A stretch of 64,000 nucleotides of DNA from Gammaproteobacteria bacterium (GTDB taxonomy: Bacteria > Pseudomonadota > Gammaproteobacteria > Pseudomonadales > Pseudohongiellaceae): positions 56,297 to 120,296 of the forward strand of contig JABJIC010000032.1 of the NCBI GenBank assembly GCA_018661465.1, in the 5' to 3' direction. Shown in pieces: positions 26,209-36,088 of the stretch. Numbering within the stretch: the stretch's first letter is position 1; every line of letters starts with the position of its first letter. The translations under genes and the position numbers were made by a program. The notes beneath the pieces were generated by a model. It was given only the letters and a program-made list of their open reading frames with translations. It had not been told where the DNA came from and ran no database searches.

Positions 26209-27669
26209 ATGTTGAATCTGCAGGACACCGCTCTGTTTCGTACAGAGAATTACATTAATGGCCAGTGGAAATCTGGTTCAGCAGGATCTCTGGAAGTATT
26301 TAACCCTTCTACAGGAGAATCTATCGCTAAAGTCGCCAACGGTGACGCGGTAGACACCGAGGCAGCTGTGGAAGCGGCGGCATTGGCATTCAAAACATGG
26401 AGTCGAACCCCTGCAAAACAACGAGCCAGCCTGCTTAGGAGATGGTACGAGCTGGTTTTAGAAAACGCAGACGACCTTGGTGCCTTGATGACAGCAGAGC
26501 AGGGCAAGCCTCTGCCTGAAGCCGTCGGCGAGATTAACTATGGCGCCGAGTTTATCGAATTCTATGCCGAAGAGTGCAAGCGAATAAGCGGCTCTACTAT
26601 TCCCACTGTTGCCAATGACAGGCGTCTGCAAACCTATAAGCAAGCGGTGGGCGTGGTTGGCTGCATTACTCCCTGGAATTTCCCCAGTGCCATGATTACT
26701 CGCAAGGCAGCTCCGGCAATGGCTGCAGGTTGCACAGTTGTAATTAAACCGGATGCCGGAACACCGCTTTCTGCTCTGGCGCTTTGCGAACTCGCCGACA
26801 GAGCAGGTATTCCCCCTGGCGTGATCAATGTGGTGGTGGGCAGCGACGCAGCGGCCATCGGTAAGGTATTAACTCAGCATCCGAAGGTGGCGAAGTTCAC
26901 ATTCACAGGATCTACCGCTATCGGGCGCATACTCATGGCTCAGTGTGCTTCCACGGTAAAGAAAATATCTCTGGAACTTGGTGGAAACGCACCTTATATC
27001 GTATTCGACGATGCCGACATCGATGAAGCCGTTGCCCACTGCATTGCAACCAAGTTTCGAAATTGCGGACAGACATGCGTCTGCACAAACCGCATTTATG
27101 TTCAGTCCGCCATTGAGGAAGAATTTTCAGCCAAGCTAAAGACTGCTATTTCGGAAGTTGTTGTTGCAGATGGATTTACCGAAGGAGCTATCATCGGGCC
27201 GATGATAAATATGCAGGCCGTCGAAAAAATGGATGCATTCATGAAAGATGCGGTGGAGAAAGGAGTCGAAGTGTTATTAGGTGGAGGTAGGCATCAGCTG
27301 GGTGAGAATTTTTATCAGCCAACACTTCTCAGAAATATCTCAGACGATATGCGCATTGCTGGTGAGGAAATATTTGGTCCTATCGCAGCCCTGCAAACCT
27401 TTGAGACTGAGGAAGAAGTTATCGCGAAAGCAAATGACACAGAGTACGGGCTAGCTGCCTATTTCTTTACCAGAGACGTGGGGCGGGTCATGAGGGTTTC
27501 AGAAAACCTGGAGTACGGAATCGTCTGCTCAAATTCCGGAGTCTTCTCCACCGAAGTCGCTCCATTCGGTGGATGGAAACAATCCGGTATAGGTTCAGAA
27601 GGTGGCCATGAAGGCATATTGGATTTCTATGAAACCAAATTTCATTCCATGGGTGGCATTGAAAGATAA
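26209..27669 (+). CDS. gabD: NAD(P)-dependent succinate-semialdehyde dehydrogenase-like
   Basis: This ALDH-superfamily enzyme oxidises succinate semialdehyde or a related aldehyde. Seen are ITPWNFPSAMITRKAAPAMA, VIKPDAGTPLSALAL, FTGSTAIGRILM, the general base Glu in LELGGNAP and catalytic Cys in NCGQTCVCTNR, typical of GabD. The C terminus has ETKFHSMGG. The length of 486 aa is standard. It lies 43 bases after the DapA-family gene with AGGA upstream of the ATG. Confidence 0.88.
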   Translation: MLNLQDTALFRTENYINGQWKSGSAGSLEVFNPSTGESIAKVANGDAVDTEAAVEAAALAFKTWSRTPAKQRASLLRRWYELVLENADDLGALMTAEQGKPLPEAVGEINYGAEFIEFYAEECKRISGSTIPTVANDRRLQTYKQAVGVVGCITPWNFPSAMITRKAAPAMAAGCTVVIKPDAGTPLSALALCELADRAGIPPGVINVVVGSDAAAIGKVLTQHPKVAKFTFTGSTAIGRILMAQCASTVKKISLELGGNAPYIVFDDADIDEAVAHCIATKFRNCGQTCVCTNRIYVQSAIEEEFSAKLKTAISEVVVADGFTEGAIIGPMINMQAVEKMDAFMKDAVEKGVEVLLGGGRHQLGENFYQPTLLRNISDDMRIAGEEIFGPIAALQTFETEEEVIAKANDTEYGLAAYFFTRDVGRVMRVSENLEYGIVCSNSGVFSTEVAPFGGWKQSGIGSEGGHEGILDFYETKFHSMGGIER

Positions 27670-27694
27670 TCGGTGGACGGTTTAATCCGAATAA

Positions 27695-28984
27695 TTAATC
27701 CTCAGGTTTGGAAAGCTGAATCGAACCAATCTTCAGTTGTTTGCTACCTTCGAAAAATGGCTTCCACAGCTTAATAGAAACCGGCACAGTCACGTTCAGC
27801 ACAAAAGCAGTGGCCATTAGGGTGTAAAATGCCTCTGTGGTTATTATGGAATTCTGTACGTAACCAATGTCCATAACAACAAATGCGAGCTCTGCTCGAC
27901 CCAACATACCCAGTCCTATCAAGATGCTCTCATGCCATTGGTAATTTCCGGTAAATTTAGCAGCTAAACAAGCAGACAGAATCTGGCCGATAAGAATCCC
28001 GGCTGTTAGTACTGCGATCTGTGGAATAACAGCGAAAAGAATGCTTTGATCGAATACGATCTTCGTGCCCAACTCAACGAAAAATACCGGGCCAATCCAT
28101 GAGAAGGCGACATTGTCGACTATCTTCTTGGTTTGATTATATTGATCGATATCCGGGTCTTCATTAGGCTGGAAATATTCCTGCTTAATAATCAGCCCGG
28201 CCATATAAGCGCCCACCGCCGGGTGAAAACCAAATTCATAAGACAGCAGAGCGATTAAAAGCGCAACAAGCAGTACTGCAAGAGTCGCCTGCTCTCCTTT
28301 GCCAAAGGAGATGAAGTGTTTAATTCCAAAATTTCTTATGAGTGGTAACTTGTGAAATAAAACCAGACGGGAGTGATGAGGAAAGATCAGTAATTCCATC
28401 AGGGTTATTAAGAGGAAAAAAGCCACCGCCTTACTGATGATAATGAATATACCTATAGCGCTGACTTCAGCTTCTCCGGTGGCGATGGGAACCAGAATGG
28501 CAACAGCAGCTAGAGCGGCAATATCATCCATGATGGCCGATGTCATAATTCCGGTTGAAGCCTCGGTATTTTGCAGCTTTTCACTTTTCAGTGACACCAT
28601 GGTCAGTGAAACAGCAGTAGCGGTCATTGCCAGAGCGCACATAACCGACAGATTGGCATCCTGCCAAAAATAGAACGTTGTGTAGTAGGCAATTGCAAAC
28701 GGCGCCAGCGCACCGAACAGGGCTATTCCCCAGGATCGTTTCATGCCCTGCACAAAGTGATTGGTGTCCTCCTCGAAGCCGAGAGCGAACATGATGAGGA
28801 TAATTCCGATCTCGGAAAAGCCACGGATAAACTCAGTACTTTCTTCTGGCAATACACCAAGGTTCACCATGGTGGAACCAAAGGCAAGAAAGTACAGGAC
28901 CGGAGTTAGTTTGGTCCTGTGTGCGAGAAAATAAGATAGAAATACCCCAGACCATATGATGGCGAGGAAAAACATGTCATCCAT
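27695..28984 (-). CDS. Cation/proton antiporter (CPA2, KefB-like)
   Basis: This is an integral membrane exchanger with about 12 hydrophobic segments over 429 aa. The N terminus is MFFLAIIWSGVFLSYFLAHR, and the core has TSAIMDDIAALAAVA with the paired acidic residues of the ion site, plus FGFHPAVGAYMAGLII. There is no C-terminal TrkA/RCK domain, unlike full KefB/C. The transported ion (Na+ or K+) cannot be told. It is convergent with gabD across 25 bases. Confidence 0.88.
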   Translation of the reverse strand: MDDMFFLAIIWSGVFLSYFLAHRTKLTPVLYFLAFGSTMVNLGVLPEESTEFIRGFSEIGIILIMFALGFEEDTNHFVQGMKRSWGIALFGALAPFAIAYYTTFYFWQDANLSVMCALAMTATAVSLTMVSLKSEKLQNTEASTGIMTSAIMDDIAALAAVAILVPIATGEAEVSAIGIFIIISKAVAFFLLITLMELLIFPHHSRLVLFHKLPLIRNFGIKHFISFGKGEQATLAVLLVALLIALLSYEFGFHPAVGAYMAGLIIKQEYFQPNEDPDIDQYNQTKKIVDNVAFSWIGPVFFVELGTKIVFDQSILFAVIPQIAVLTAGILIGQILSACLAAKFTGNYQWHESILIGLGMLGRAELAFVVMDIGYVQNSIITTEAFYTLMATAFVLNVTVPVSIKLWKPFFEGSKQLKIGSIQLSKPED

Positions 28985-29368
28985 TGATTATGCCTACTGT
29001 TTTTCTTTGAATTTACGCGATTACCAAGCCGAAGTCTTGATCAGATCGATATTATCCCATATCTGAGTAACAGGTAATCTAAGCTTATTTATTCGTTTCG
29101 GTGGTGCCTATCTTCCGCAGCTAAACGTCATAGCATTATTGAGAGTGAACTTTGCACCCTTGTTGTTGAGGATTAAGGACTGAGGATTGGGGGTTTGTTT
29201 AATTTAAGAGTAGAGGTAATAACTTAAGTAGAAGGAAAAACCTACAGGCAAAAAAAAGAGCTAACTCCGAAGAGTTAACTCTTATTCTTTCATACTCGTT
29301 CTTTCATTTTCGTGAAAGAGAGCTTGTTTAAACATCCTTACGAGCCGAAGCCCGTAAGGGAGAGCTGT
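28985..29368. other. 384-base gap between two minus-strand genes
   Basis: No gene is seen. From high to low coordinate it holds a hairpin near the Oar-like receptor's stop (CCTTACG 29336-29342 with CGTAAGG 29353-29359), a weaker one (CTTTCA/TGAAAG, 29301-29318), the receptor's terminator at 29252-29280, and the antiporter leader. Confidence 0.5.
29252..29280 (-). terminator. Intrinsic terminator of the Oar-like TonB receptor
   Basis: AGCTAACTC (29259-29267) pairs with GAGTTAACT (29272-29280). On the minus strand this is a 9-bp stem (one G-U) with a UUCG tetraloop, followed by a run of Ts. It lies about 90 bases after the receptor's stop codon. Confidence 0.85.
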
Positions 29369-32278
29369 TTAGAACAAGTTGAAACGAGCACTCAGGCGTA
29401 TGCCACGAGGACGCTGGTACTGAGAAACCAGACCGTAATCCGGATCGGCTGTACCTGCTGCTGTATCACCTTCTTCACTAACTCGGATAGCCTTGTCAGT
29501 GTTAAGCGCGTTGAATATGTCCAGAGTCAGCAACACATCAGTGTTGGCAATTTCCAGATTATATTGTGCGCTCAAGTCGATGTTGTGCATCACTGGAGTG
29601 TGTCCCAGTGAACCACGGCCAACAGGGCTTCCCTGACAGAAGTGTGATGAAGCACCGTAATCACCTGCGAAAGCATCTGTTGGGTGAACACCGAAACAGC
29701 TGATTGGGCGGCCTGATTGCCACAACAATGATGCACCAAGGCGCAGACCATTGTCGAACTCATAGCTACCATAACCTTTCAGTGTATGTGCACGGCTGTT
29801 AGGTAGTTCACCATAGGAGTTGTCAACCAATCCTGGCTGGTCGAAGTTTTGGGTAATACCCGCATCGTCCTGCCCGTTGTCTGACTTAACATAACCTTCG
29901 TGGTTACCTAAAGATTCTGACCATGTGTATGAAAAGTCAGCTGACCAGTTGTTCTCCAGAGGGCGTCCAACAGTAAACTCAAGAGCCTTGTAAGTACGCT
30001 TGGCTTCAGGATAGCGAAGCTGCGCAGCTGACAAAGTTACTTGCTCATCAGTCTCTGGAATGTACACACTCATGTCAGCACCGGGATTGGTAAGTACATA
30101 CTGGTGGAAGCCAGTAAAAGTGTCTTCTACAGTTCCGCCAGCAGTCCAGTTGCCTGCACCGTTGTAGTAATCGATTACAGCAGCATCAATCGCTACGTCT
30201 TCGATTGTTGTACCCAGATCACGGTAGATACCCTTAACACCGATCTCAAGACCGGAGTCCAGAGTAGTTTGGTATCCAAGGATGTACTCTTCCTGGAACA
30301 TTGCTTCGATGTTGGCATCTGTTGTAGAGCGAGTATCAGGCACAGTACCGTCACCGAATACGACTGTGTCATAGATTGCTCCAAGGCCTGTAGGAACTTC
30401 TTGAGCACCAATACTCACACCATCCCAGTCGTAGTAATCATGGATGTAGGTTTCGTTACCAGCCATACGAATGTTTGTATTCGCAGCGATTGGCAAGTAG
30501 TACTCACCGTAGTTAGCGAAGAGCTTGGACCGACCTTCACCAGTTGGATCCCAAACTGCAGATAGGCGAGGAGCCCACTGATCTTCAACTTCAACGAAAA
30601 CACCACCTGCAGCGTTCATGTTTTTGAAGGATTCGTTACGAATACCAAGCTCGAGAGTCAAACGGTCGGATACGTCCCATACGTCCTGAATATACCAGGC
30701 GTCTGATTCAGTAGTGAATGAACCACCAACGCTGTAGGTACGCAGACGAACGTTCGCGCCAGAAGGACATTCAGCAGGAGTACACTCGTTGTATGCGTTT
30801 GTTGGATCACGCAGCCAGTAAGCGCCACCGGAGTTCGCAGTGGCTTCGTCTGCTGCATTTTCCTCGTTGTCGATACCGAAGGAAAGCTCATGTCCAGCAA
30901 AGCCAGTCCACTGGATGTCGGCGCGAGTCATTTCACGATTATCAAGACCTGATGATACTGTGAAGTTTGACCACTCACCCTGAGCCTGAAATCCACCGTT
31001 GTATTCATAGACAACCGGAATCGAAGCAGTAGCTGGAGCTGTTGTTCTGTTAGCTTCGTTCTCACCGTAGGAAAGAGAAACCTGCAGATCGTTGCCGAAG
31101 TTACCAGTGTAAGAGGCTATCCAGTTCTCACCACCTTTTTCATAGACTGTGTCGCCGAAAGAATCGCCACGTGTGAAAGTATCACCATCGAATCCATATA
31201 CAGCTTCAGTTTCAGTACGCTCATCAGAGAACGCCGTGTATTCAACGTGGTGATCTGGAGTGATGTAACCATCAAGCTTAATGCCCCAAAAACCTTCGTC
31301 TGAAACGTTGTCGTAGTCACGACCAGACTGGATACCTGCATAACGCTGTTCCACTTCTTCATTACTGTACAAAGCGTAGAAGAACAGACGGTCTTTGATG
31401 ATTGGACCGGAAGCGTATACGTCACCCGTCATAGTTGTATCTTCATCAAGATCGTTTGCAGCTGCGAAAGTGTTCGGAGAAGTTTCCAGTCTGTCATCGC
31501 TGTAGTAAGCATTGAAACCGAAATCCCACTCATTTGAACCGCTCTTGGTGGTCGCGTTCATAACACCACCGAGTGAACGACCATACTTGGCAGAGTAACC
31601 GCCAGTCTTCACCTGAATAGTGTCATAGAACTCAAATGGAACCTGAGAGAAACCAACACCAGTTCGGAAGTTAGTTGTGTTCAGGCCGTTAATGAAAGAA
31701 GTGTTTTCAGCGACCGAAGCTCCACCGAAAGAAGCCAGGTTACCGAAACGGTTATCACCAAGGCTAGCACCTGGAGCAAGAAGAGCAACTGAAGTCAGGT
31801 CTCTCTTGATAGGCATTTCGAGTAGTAATTCAGAGCTGATTACGAGACCGGATTCAGCGATGCCAGTATCTACAGCAGCGCGACGAGCACCAGTAGTAAC
31901 AATCTCGTTGATCACAGCAGTTGTAGTCGCCAGGTTAACGCTTGTAGCGCTACCTAGAGAAACTTCAACGTCAAGGGTATCAACAACAGCGCCGTTTTGA
32001 AGGACACGTACCTGGTAAGAACCTGGAGCCAATCCGTCAATACGGAATTCGCCACCTGCACCAGTAGTTTCACTTCGAGCAGTTCCTCTGGAAGTATCAA
32101 GGACTTCAACAACAGTATTGCTGCCTGCTCCTTGAACTACTCCGCGGACTGCGCTTGTAGTTGATTGCGCGAAGGCAGGAGTGCCAACAGAAAGAGCCAG
32201 AGCACATATAGCTGCGCTTAGGACCTTTTTCGCGATAGGTTTTCTAGATTTTGTAAATGGAACGGGTTGATTAAACAT
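29369..32278 (-). CDS. Oar-like TonB-dependent receptor
   Basis: This is an outer-membrane receptor of 969 aa. A signal peptide (AAICALALSVGTPAFAQ) ends near residue 38. It is followed by a carboxypeptidase-regulatory-like domain of about 70 residues (GEFRIDGLAPGSYQVRVLQNG), a plug domain with FINGLNTTNFRTGVG, and a long beta-barrel ending in the outer-membrane Phe (RLSARFNLF). This architecture matches Oar/OmpA-related receptors for large or unusual substrates. A good AAGGGGG site precedes the ATG, and an intrinsic terminator follows. The substrate is unknown; no transporter partner is adjacent. Confidence 0.92.
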   Translation of the reverse strand: MFNQPVPFTKSRKPIAKKVLSAAICALALSVGTPAFAQSTTSAVRGVVQGAGSNTVVEVLDTSRGTARSETTGAGGEFRIDGLAPGSYQVRVLQNGAVVDTLDVEVSLGSATSVNLATTTAVINEIVTTGARRAAVDTGIAESGLVISSELLLEMPIKRDLTSVALLAPGASLGDNRFGNLASFGGASVAENTSFINGLNTTNFRTGVGFSQVPFEFYDTIQVKTGGYSAKYGRSLGGVMNATTKSGSNEWDFGFNAYYSDDRLETSPNTFAAANDLDEDTTMTGDVYASGPIIKDRLFFYALYSNEEVEQRYAGIQSGRDYDNVSDEGFWGIKLDGYITPDHHVEYTAFSDERTETEAVYGFDGDTFTRGDSFGDTVYEKGGENWIASYTGNFGNDLQVSLSYGENEANRTTAPATASIPVVYEYNGGFQAQGEWSNFTVSSGLDNREMTRADIQWTGFAGHELSFGIDNEENAADEATANSGGAYWLRDPTNAYNECTPAECPSGANVRLRTYSVGGSFTTESDAWYIQDVWDVSDRLTLELGIRNESFKNMNAAGGVFVEVEDQWAPRLSAVWDPTGEGRSKLFANYGEYYLPIAANTNIRMAGNETYIHDYYDWDGVSIGAQEVPTGLGAIYDTVVFGDGTVPDTRSTTDANIEAMFQEEYILGYQTTLDSGLEIGVKGIYRDLGTTIEDVAIDAAVIDYYNGAGNWTAGGTVEDTFTGFHQYVLTNPGADMSVYIPETDEQVTLSAAQLRYPEAKRTYKALEFTVGRPLENNWSADFSYTWSESLGNHEGYVKSDNGQDDAGITQNFDQPGLVDNSYGELPNSRAHTLKGYGSYEFDNGLRLGASLLWQSGRPISCFGVHPTDAFAGDYGASSHFCQGSPVGRGSLGHTPVMHNIDLSAQYNLEIANTDVLLTLDIFNALNTDKAIRVSEEGDTAAGTADPDYGLVSQYQRPRGIRLSARFNLF

Positions 32279-32853
32279 CCGTTTCCCCCTTTGGTTTAAT
32301 AGTTAGTTTTTTTTTGCATCAATGCAGAAATGCACAAAAGAAGCATTCCTTGCGGATTACTTCAGTGCGAAAAGAATCTTATTTAGAGACGCGTTCTTAT
32401 GTAACTGCGCGTTTAATCTCAAATAAGAAGCTAAATTTCTCCATGTAACTGGCTGCGAATGCTAACAACAACACAAGCGCTGTTCTAGTGTTAAATGAGC
32501 AATATTCCTGATTTCTAATAATAGTTAAGTGATTGATAGCTATGAAATAAAAGAGGCGGAACAGGCTTGCCGTATAGAAGTAAAAACGACCCAATTTGTC
32601 CCTCTGTAACAGCTTGTTTTATAAGGAATTGTTACAGACTATTACTGAGTTTGTAACAAGATGTTACAGAAGTAGGGTGTGCTTCAGAGGTTCCATGGGG
32701 GGTAGAGGAGAGAAAATTATTTTCCATTTAATTTCTATTAAAGCGAGTAAATCCCTGAAAATCAGGGAAATTGAGACTTCAGTAACTAAAATATTGCTAA
32801 ATAATTGATCACATTGCGTGTTTTTTGATCAATATTTTTGGCCTCAACCGCTG
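32279..32853. other. 575-base AT-rich regulatory gap upstream of the TonB receptor
   Basis: No convincing gene is seen. It carries several inverted repeats: TGTAACA/TGTTACA pairs at 32605-32636 and 32652-32668, TCCCTGA-aaa-TCAGGGA at 32752-32768, and TTGATCA/TGATCAA at 32805-32832. The last may belong to the end of the BKACE gene. Confidence 0.5.
32605..32668. promoter_or_regulatory. Paired TGTAACA/TGTTACA operator-like sites
   Basis: TGTAACA and TGTTACA occur as an inverted pair twice: spaced by 18 bases (32605-32611, 32630-32636) and by 3 bases (32652-32658, 32662-32668). The four half-sites lie 330-390 bases upstream of the receptor start. This has the look of binding sites for a dimeric regulator. 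Confidence 0.4.
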
Positions 32854-33711
32854 TCACATGTCACTTTTTTGCCATATTTCCATTAATTCTCTCGCTTGAG
32901 CGCAGGAAACTGGACTTCTGTGATGGCTGTCAGTCCTATTAATTAGCTGGGAAACCAGAGCAGCATTGTTTCTTGCCAGAGTCTCATCAGCCATTTGTTG
33001 GTTATTCTCGAAACCAATGCGGCAGTGACCTCCTTGTTCCATCGCGGCTTCCATACAATCAAGCTCGGTTGAGCCGAATGCACACAACCACCATAGGTTC
33101 TTTCTTTTTAGGTTTTCCAGTAAGGGGTTCAGGTCTTCGGCTCGTGACTTCTGCCCATCGGTATATCTACCTAACACAAGCAGAACGTTGGCAGATTCCT
33201 GAGGAACAATTCCTCGGTTCTGCATTTCATTGAAACGCTTGATGTCTTCGGAGTCATACAGAATATATTGCGGTGCTATTCGTGAAGCCTGCAGCCAGGC
33301 GAAGAAATCTGCGGCGCGGGATTCGTCCGTTGGCAGCGGGCAAATTTCCCGGAGGGCTACCGAAATTGCCTCGGGTCTGAGGTCTTTAACTAATTGGATC
33401 TGCTCATCGGGCTTGTAAATACCAACCGCTTCAGTGGTGATTTGAATTATTAATTCATCTCCAACCTGTTTTCTGATGGCGGCGATAGCTTCCCTGTAAA
33501 GATCGGCGTCCAGTGAATGGCCACCATGCTGGTCACGAACATGAAGGTGAATCATGCAAGCGCCTGCATCCTGACATTCGGCTGCAGTCATAGCGAGCTC
33601 GGTAGGAGATAGAGGTAAGCCGGCGTGGTCGTCCTTGGTCTTGCGCGCACCATTGGGGGCGACTGCAATCATTAATGGTGTGTACCCTTTTTCTTCTGTG
33701 GTTATATTCAT
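32854..33711 (-). CDS. BKACE family (3-keto-5-aminohexanoate cleavage enzyme-like, DUF849)
   Basis: This is a TIM-barrel, zinc-dependent enzyme that condenses a beta-keto acid with acetyl-CoA to give a CoA ester and acetoacetate. The N terminus PLMIAVAPNGARKTK is typical, as are the zinc histidines in CMIHLHVRD (H55, H57) and the RIGFENN motif near the C terminus. It is 285 aa. Lysine fermentation (Kce) is only one of many activities in the family, so the keto acid is unknown. It is divergent from the nitrile hydratase operon with 177 bases between them. Confidence 0.88.
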   Translation of the reverse strand: MNITTEEKGYTPLMIAVAPNGARKTKDDHAGLPLSPTELAMTAAECQDAGACMIHLHVRDQHGGHSLDADLYREAIAAIRKQVGDELIIQITTEAVGIYKPDEQIQLVKDLRPEAISVALREICPLPTDESRAADFFAWLQASRIAPQYILYDSEDIKRFNEMQNRGIVPQESANVLLVLGRYTDGQKSRAEDLNPLLENLKRKNLWWLCAFGSTELDCMEAAMEQGGHCRIGFENNQQMADETLARNNAALVSQLINRTDSHHRSPVSCAQARELMEIWQKSDM

Positions 33712-33888
33712 GGGCTTCCCGTCTGCAGATCAAGCTTTTTACTGTAAGGCTTCTCGCGTTGGCGCAACTTATGTAGCTCTTCGTGAATCTCTATATTACT
33801 TTCTTGCACAAGAAGGTAGCGACTTACAGATTCTATATCGTATGCTTAGTGAAAATCACAAACACCTTAGCGCTTTCAGGCCTTCAAT

Positions 33889-34512
33889 ATGTCACACGAT
33901 CATGATCACACCGAACCACCTTCCGATCTGGAGTTACGAGTAAAGGCTCTCGAAAGCCTGATGGTGGAAAAAGGCCTGGTTAACCCGGAAGCGCTCAATG
34001 CCATTATCGATACCTACGAGAATAAAGTTGGGCCGCGTAACGGTGCCCATGTTGTTGCCAAGGCATGGAGTGATAATGTTTTTAAAGAGCAGCTTATGGA
34101 TAATGCGACTGAAGCAGTTGCCAGCATTGGCTACTGCGGAAGACAGGGCGAGCACCTTAAGGTGGTCGAGAATACTTTAGATACTCATAACCTGGTGGTG
34201 TGCACTCTTTGCTCATGTTATCCATGGACAGTGCTTGGTCTGCCGCCTGTATGGTACAAGTCAGCACCCTATCGTTCGCGAGCAGTGAGTGAGCCTCGCG
34301 CTGTATTGCAAGAGTTTGGCACGCAACTGAAGGACGATGTGAAAATAAGAGTCTGGGATTCCACCTCCGAAATGCGTTATCTGGTACTGCCAATGAGGCC
34401 AGAGGGAACTGAAGACTGGAGTGAGGAGCAATTACAAAAATTAGTTAGTCGCAATTCCATGATAGGTGTGGAATTGGCAAAGGCCGCAGATGATCAGGAA
34501 AGTCAGACATGA
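33889..34512 (+). CDS. nthA: Nitrile hydratase alpha subunit, cobalt type
   Basis: This is the catalytic subunit that hydrates nitriles to amides. The metal-binding claw is [10 protein letters not shown], with C105, C108, S109 and C110. Thr at 106 and Tyr at 111 mark the cobalt type, where iron enzymes have Ser and Thr. In this family two of the cysteines are oxidised to sulfinic/sulfenic acid. [17 protein letters not shown] is also diagnostic. It is 207 aa with a His-rich start (SHDHDH). It overlaps nthB by four bases. Confidence 0.96.
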   Translation: MSHDHDHTEPPSDLELRVKALESLMVEKGLVNPEALNAIIDTYENKVGPRNGAHVVAKAWSDNVFKEQLMDNATEAVASIGYCGRQGEHLKVVENTLDTHNLVVCTLCSCYPWTVLGLPPVWYKSAPYRSRAVSEPRAVLQEFGTQLKDDVKIRVWDSTSEMRYLVLPMRPEGTEDWSEEQLQKLVSRNSMIGVELAKAADDQESQT

Positions 34513-35210
34513 AAGGTGGGCATGATCTCGGTGGTAAAAGCGGACACGGGCCCATAAATCCTGAAGCGGAGAATGATGAGCCTGTTTTTCACGCAGACTG
34601 GGAGCGACGGGTTTTTGCGCTGACAGTAGCTAGCGGAATGCTAGGTAAATGGAATATAGACGAATCTCGTCATGCCAGAGAACGCCAACCAGCTCAGCAG
34701 TATCTCAACAACAGTTACTATGAAAACTGGCTTGAGGGCATAGAAACCCTTTTGCTGGATAAAAGCTTATTGAAGAAAGAAGAGTTGCAGAAGGAAGGAT
34801 TGCCTAGCTCCACCGAAGGTAACTCAGCGCCAGATCAAAACCTTCGTGTTCCAGGAGTTAGTGATGCACTAAAAATCCTTGCCAGTGGCGGCCCCTCAGA
34901 TGTGCTTACTCAAACGCCTGCTCGTTTCGCTGTCGGTGATCTTGTAAAGGTTCGTATTATGGATGGAGCAGGACATACTCGAGCGCCGGAGTATGTTCAT
35001 TCTAAACAAGGAACTATCGAACTTCATATTGGCTGCCATGCGTATCCAGATCTAAACTCAACACGAAATGAAAATGACGAAATACCTGGAGAGCATCTTT
35101 ACTCTGTCAGTTTCAAATCGGAAGAACTCTGGCCCGAAGGCTCAGAGGATTCAAAAAATTCAGAGGTCCGAATCGATCTGTGGGAACCTTATTTGGAGAA
35201 ATTGAAATGA
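34509..35210 (+). CDS. nthB: Nitrile hydratase beta subunit
   Basis: This partners with the alpha subunit and shapes the active site. The N terminus [16 protein letters not shown] and [15 protein letters not shown] are typical; the C-terminal SH3-like domain has [19 protein letters not shown] and [15 protein letters not shown]. It is 233 aa. The start overlaps the nthA stop (ATGA), and the stop overlaps the accessory gene in the same way. Confidence 0.95.
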   Translation: MKGGHDLGGKSGHGPINPEAENDEPVFHADWERRVFALTVASGMLGKWNIDESRHARERQPAQQYLNNSYYENWLEGIETLLLDKSLLKKEELQKEGLPSSTEGNSAPDQNLRVPGVSDALKILASGGPSDVLTQTPARFAVGDLVKVRIMDGAGHTRAPEYVHSKQGTIELHIGCHAYPDLNSTRNENDEIPGEHLYSVSFKSEELWPEGSEDSKNSEVRIDLWEPYLEKLK

Positions 35211-35575
35211 ATGCCAATAGCTTGAATCCGCCGTTGCAGCCTCAGCAGCCGGCAGATGAAGAAGGCCCGGTTTTTAGAGAGCCTTGGGAAGCACAGGCCT
35301 TTGGTTTAGTGATAGCACTTCATCAACAGGGACTATTCAGTTGGCAGCAATGGGCTACAGTATTGAGTGAAGAGATTACACATGCCCAGCAAGCTGGCGA
35401 CCCCGATATGGGCGACACCTATTATCATCATTGGTTAAGTGCCTTAGAGAAAATATGTGAGTTGAATGGATTAAGCGATTCGCCGGAAATGAGCTCCAGA
35501 AAAGAGCTGTGGCGCTCCGCCTACGTAAATACTCCCCATGGCCAAGCTATAGAATTGTCTGCTGCCAAGCGGTAA
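35207..35575 (+). CDS. Nitrile hydratase accessory protein (activator/metallochaperone)
   Basis: This is a small protein resembling the N-terminal part of the beta subunit (EGPVFREPWEAQAFGLVIALHQQG, then YYHHWLSALEKI), as in the P14K/NhlE activators that deliver cobalt to the alpha subunit by subunit exchange. The start at 35207 is chosen for its ATGA overlap with nthB; an in-frame ATG at 35180 would add nine residues. It is 122 aa. Confidence 0.9.
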   Translation: MNANSLNPPLQPQQPADEEGPVFREPWEAQAFGLVIALHQQGLFSWQQWATVLSEEITHAQQAGDPDMGDTYYHHWLSALEKICELNGLSDSPEMSSRKELWRSAYVNTPHGQAIELSAAKR

Positions 35576-35623
35576 TTTTGTGGACTTGAAATCCACGACT
35601 TAATAATAAAACGGGAGAACTTC

Positions 35624-36082
35624 TTGGACGTAGTAATTTCAGATTTACAGGCCGATGATCGGGATCACTGGGAGTTACTCTATCGTGCCTACGCTGATTT
35701 TTATCAGGTTCCCATGAGCCAAGAAATAATGGACGAGGTGTGGTCCTGGATTCACGATCAGCAACAGTCCTTCTATGGGAAAATAGCAAAGGATGGTTCG
35801 GGCGAAGCGCTCGGTATGATGCATTTTCGGGCTATGCCTTCGCCATTGAGAGGCTCTCATGTAGGCTTCCTTGATGACTTGTTTGTAAAGCCGGAATTTC
35901 GCGGAAAAGGGGTTGTAGATGCCTTGTTTGAAGAATTAGACCTGACGGCTAAGGCTCATGGTTGGCCCTTTGTTCGCTGGATCACCGCCGATGATAATTA
36001 CCGCGGGCAGGCAGTGTATGACAAACTGGCTGAGAAAACCAAATGGCTTACCTATCAGATGCCGATTAAACATCAAGGCTGA
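35624..36082 (+). CDS. GNAT family N-acetyltransferase
   Basis: This GCN5-type acetyltransferase of 152 aa uses acetyl-CoA to acylate an amine. The core VGFLDDLFVKPEFRGKGVVDALFEEL holds the Arg/Gln-x-x-Gly-x-Gly/Ala pyrophosphate loop (RGKGV). GWPFVRWITADDNYRGQAVYDKL is typical of motif B. A TTG start at 35624 follows a clear GGGAGA site. It lies 48 bases after the nitrile hydratase accessory gene and 6 before the membrane protein, so it is in the same operon. Confidence 0.86.
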   Translation: MDVVISDLQADDRDHWELLYRAYADFYQVPMSQEIMDEVWSWIHDQQQSFYGKIAKDGSGEALGMMHFRAMPSPLRGSHVGFLDDLFVKPEFRGKGVVDALFEELDLTAKAHGWPFVRWITADDNYRGQAVYDKLAEKTKWLTYQMPIKHQG

Positions 36083-36088
36083 GTACTT

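Noticed and set aside
32397..32594. 65-aa minus-strand ORF upstream of the TonB receptor
   Set aside because: AT-rich, no Shine-Dalgarno, composition typical of a random frame in a regulatory gap.
32596..32808. 70-aa plus-strand ORF in the same gap
   Set aside because: It covers the TGTAACA inverted repeats, has no ribosome site and no recognisable pattern.
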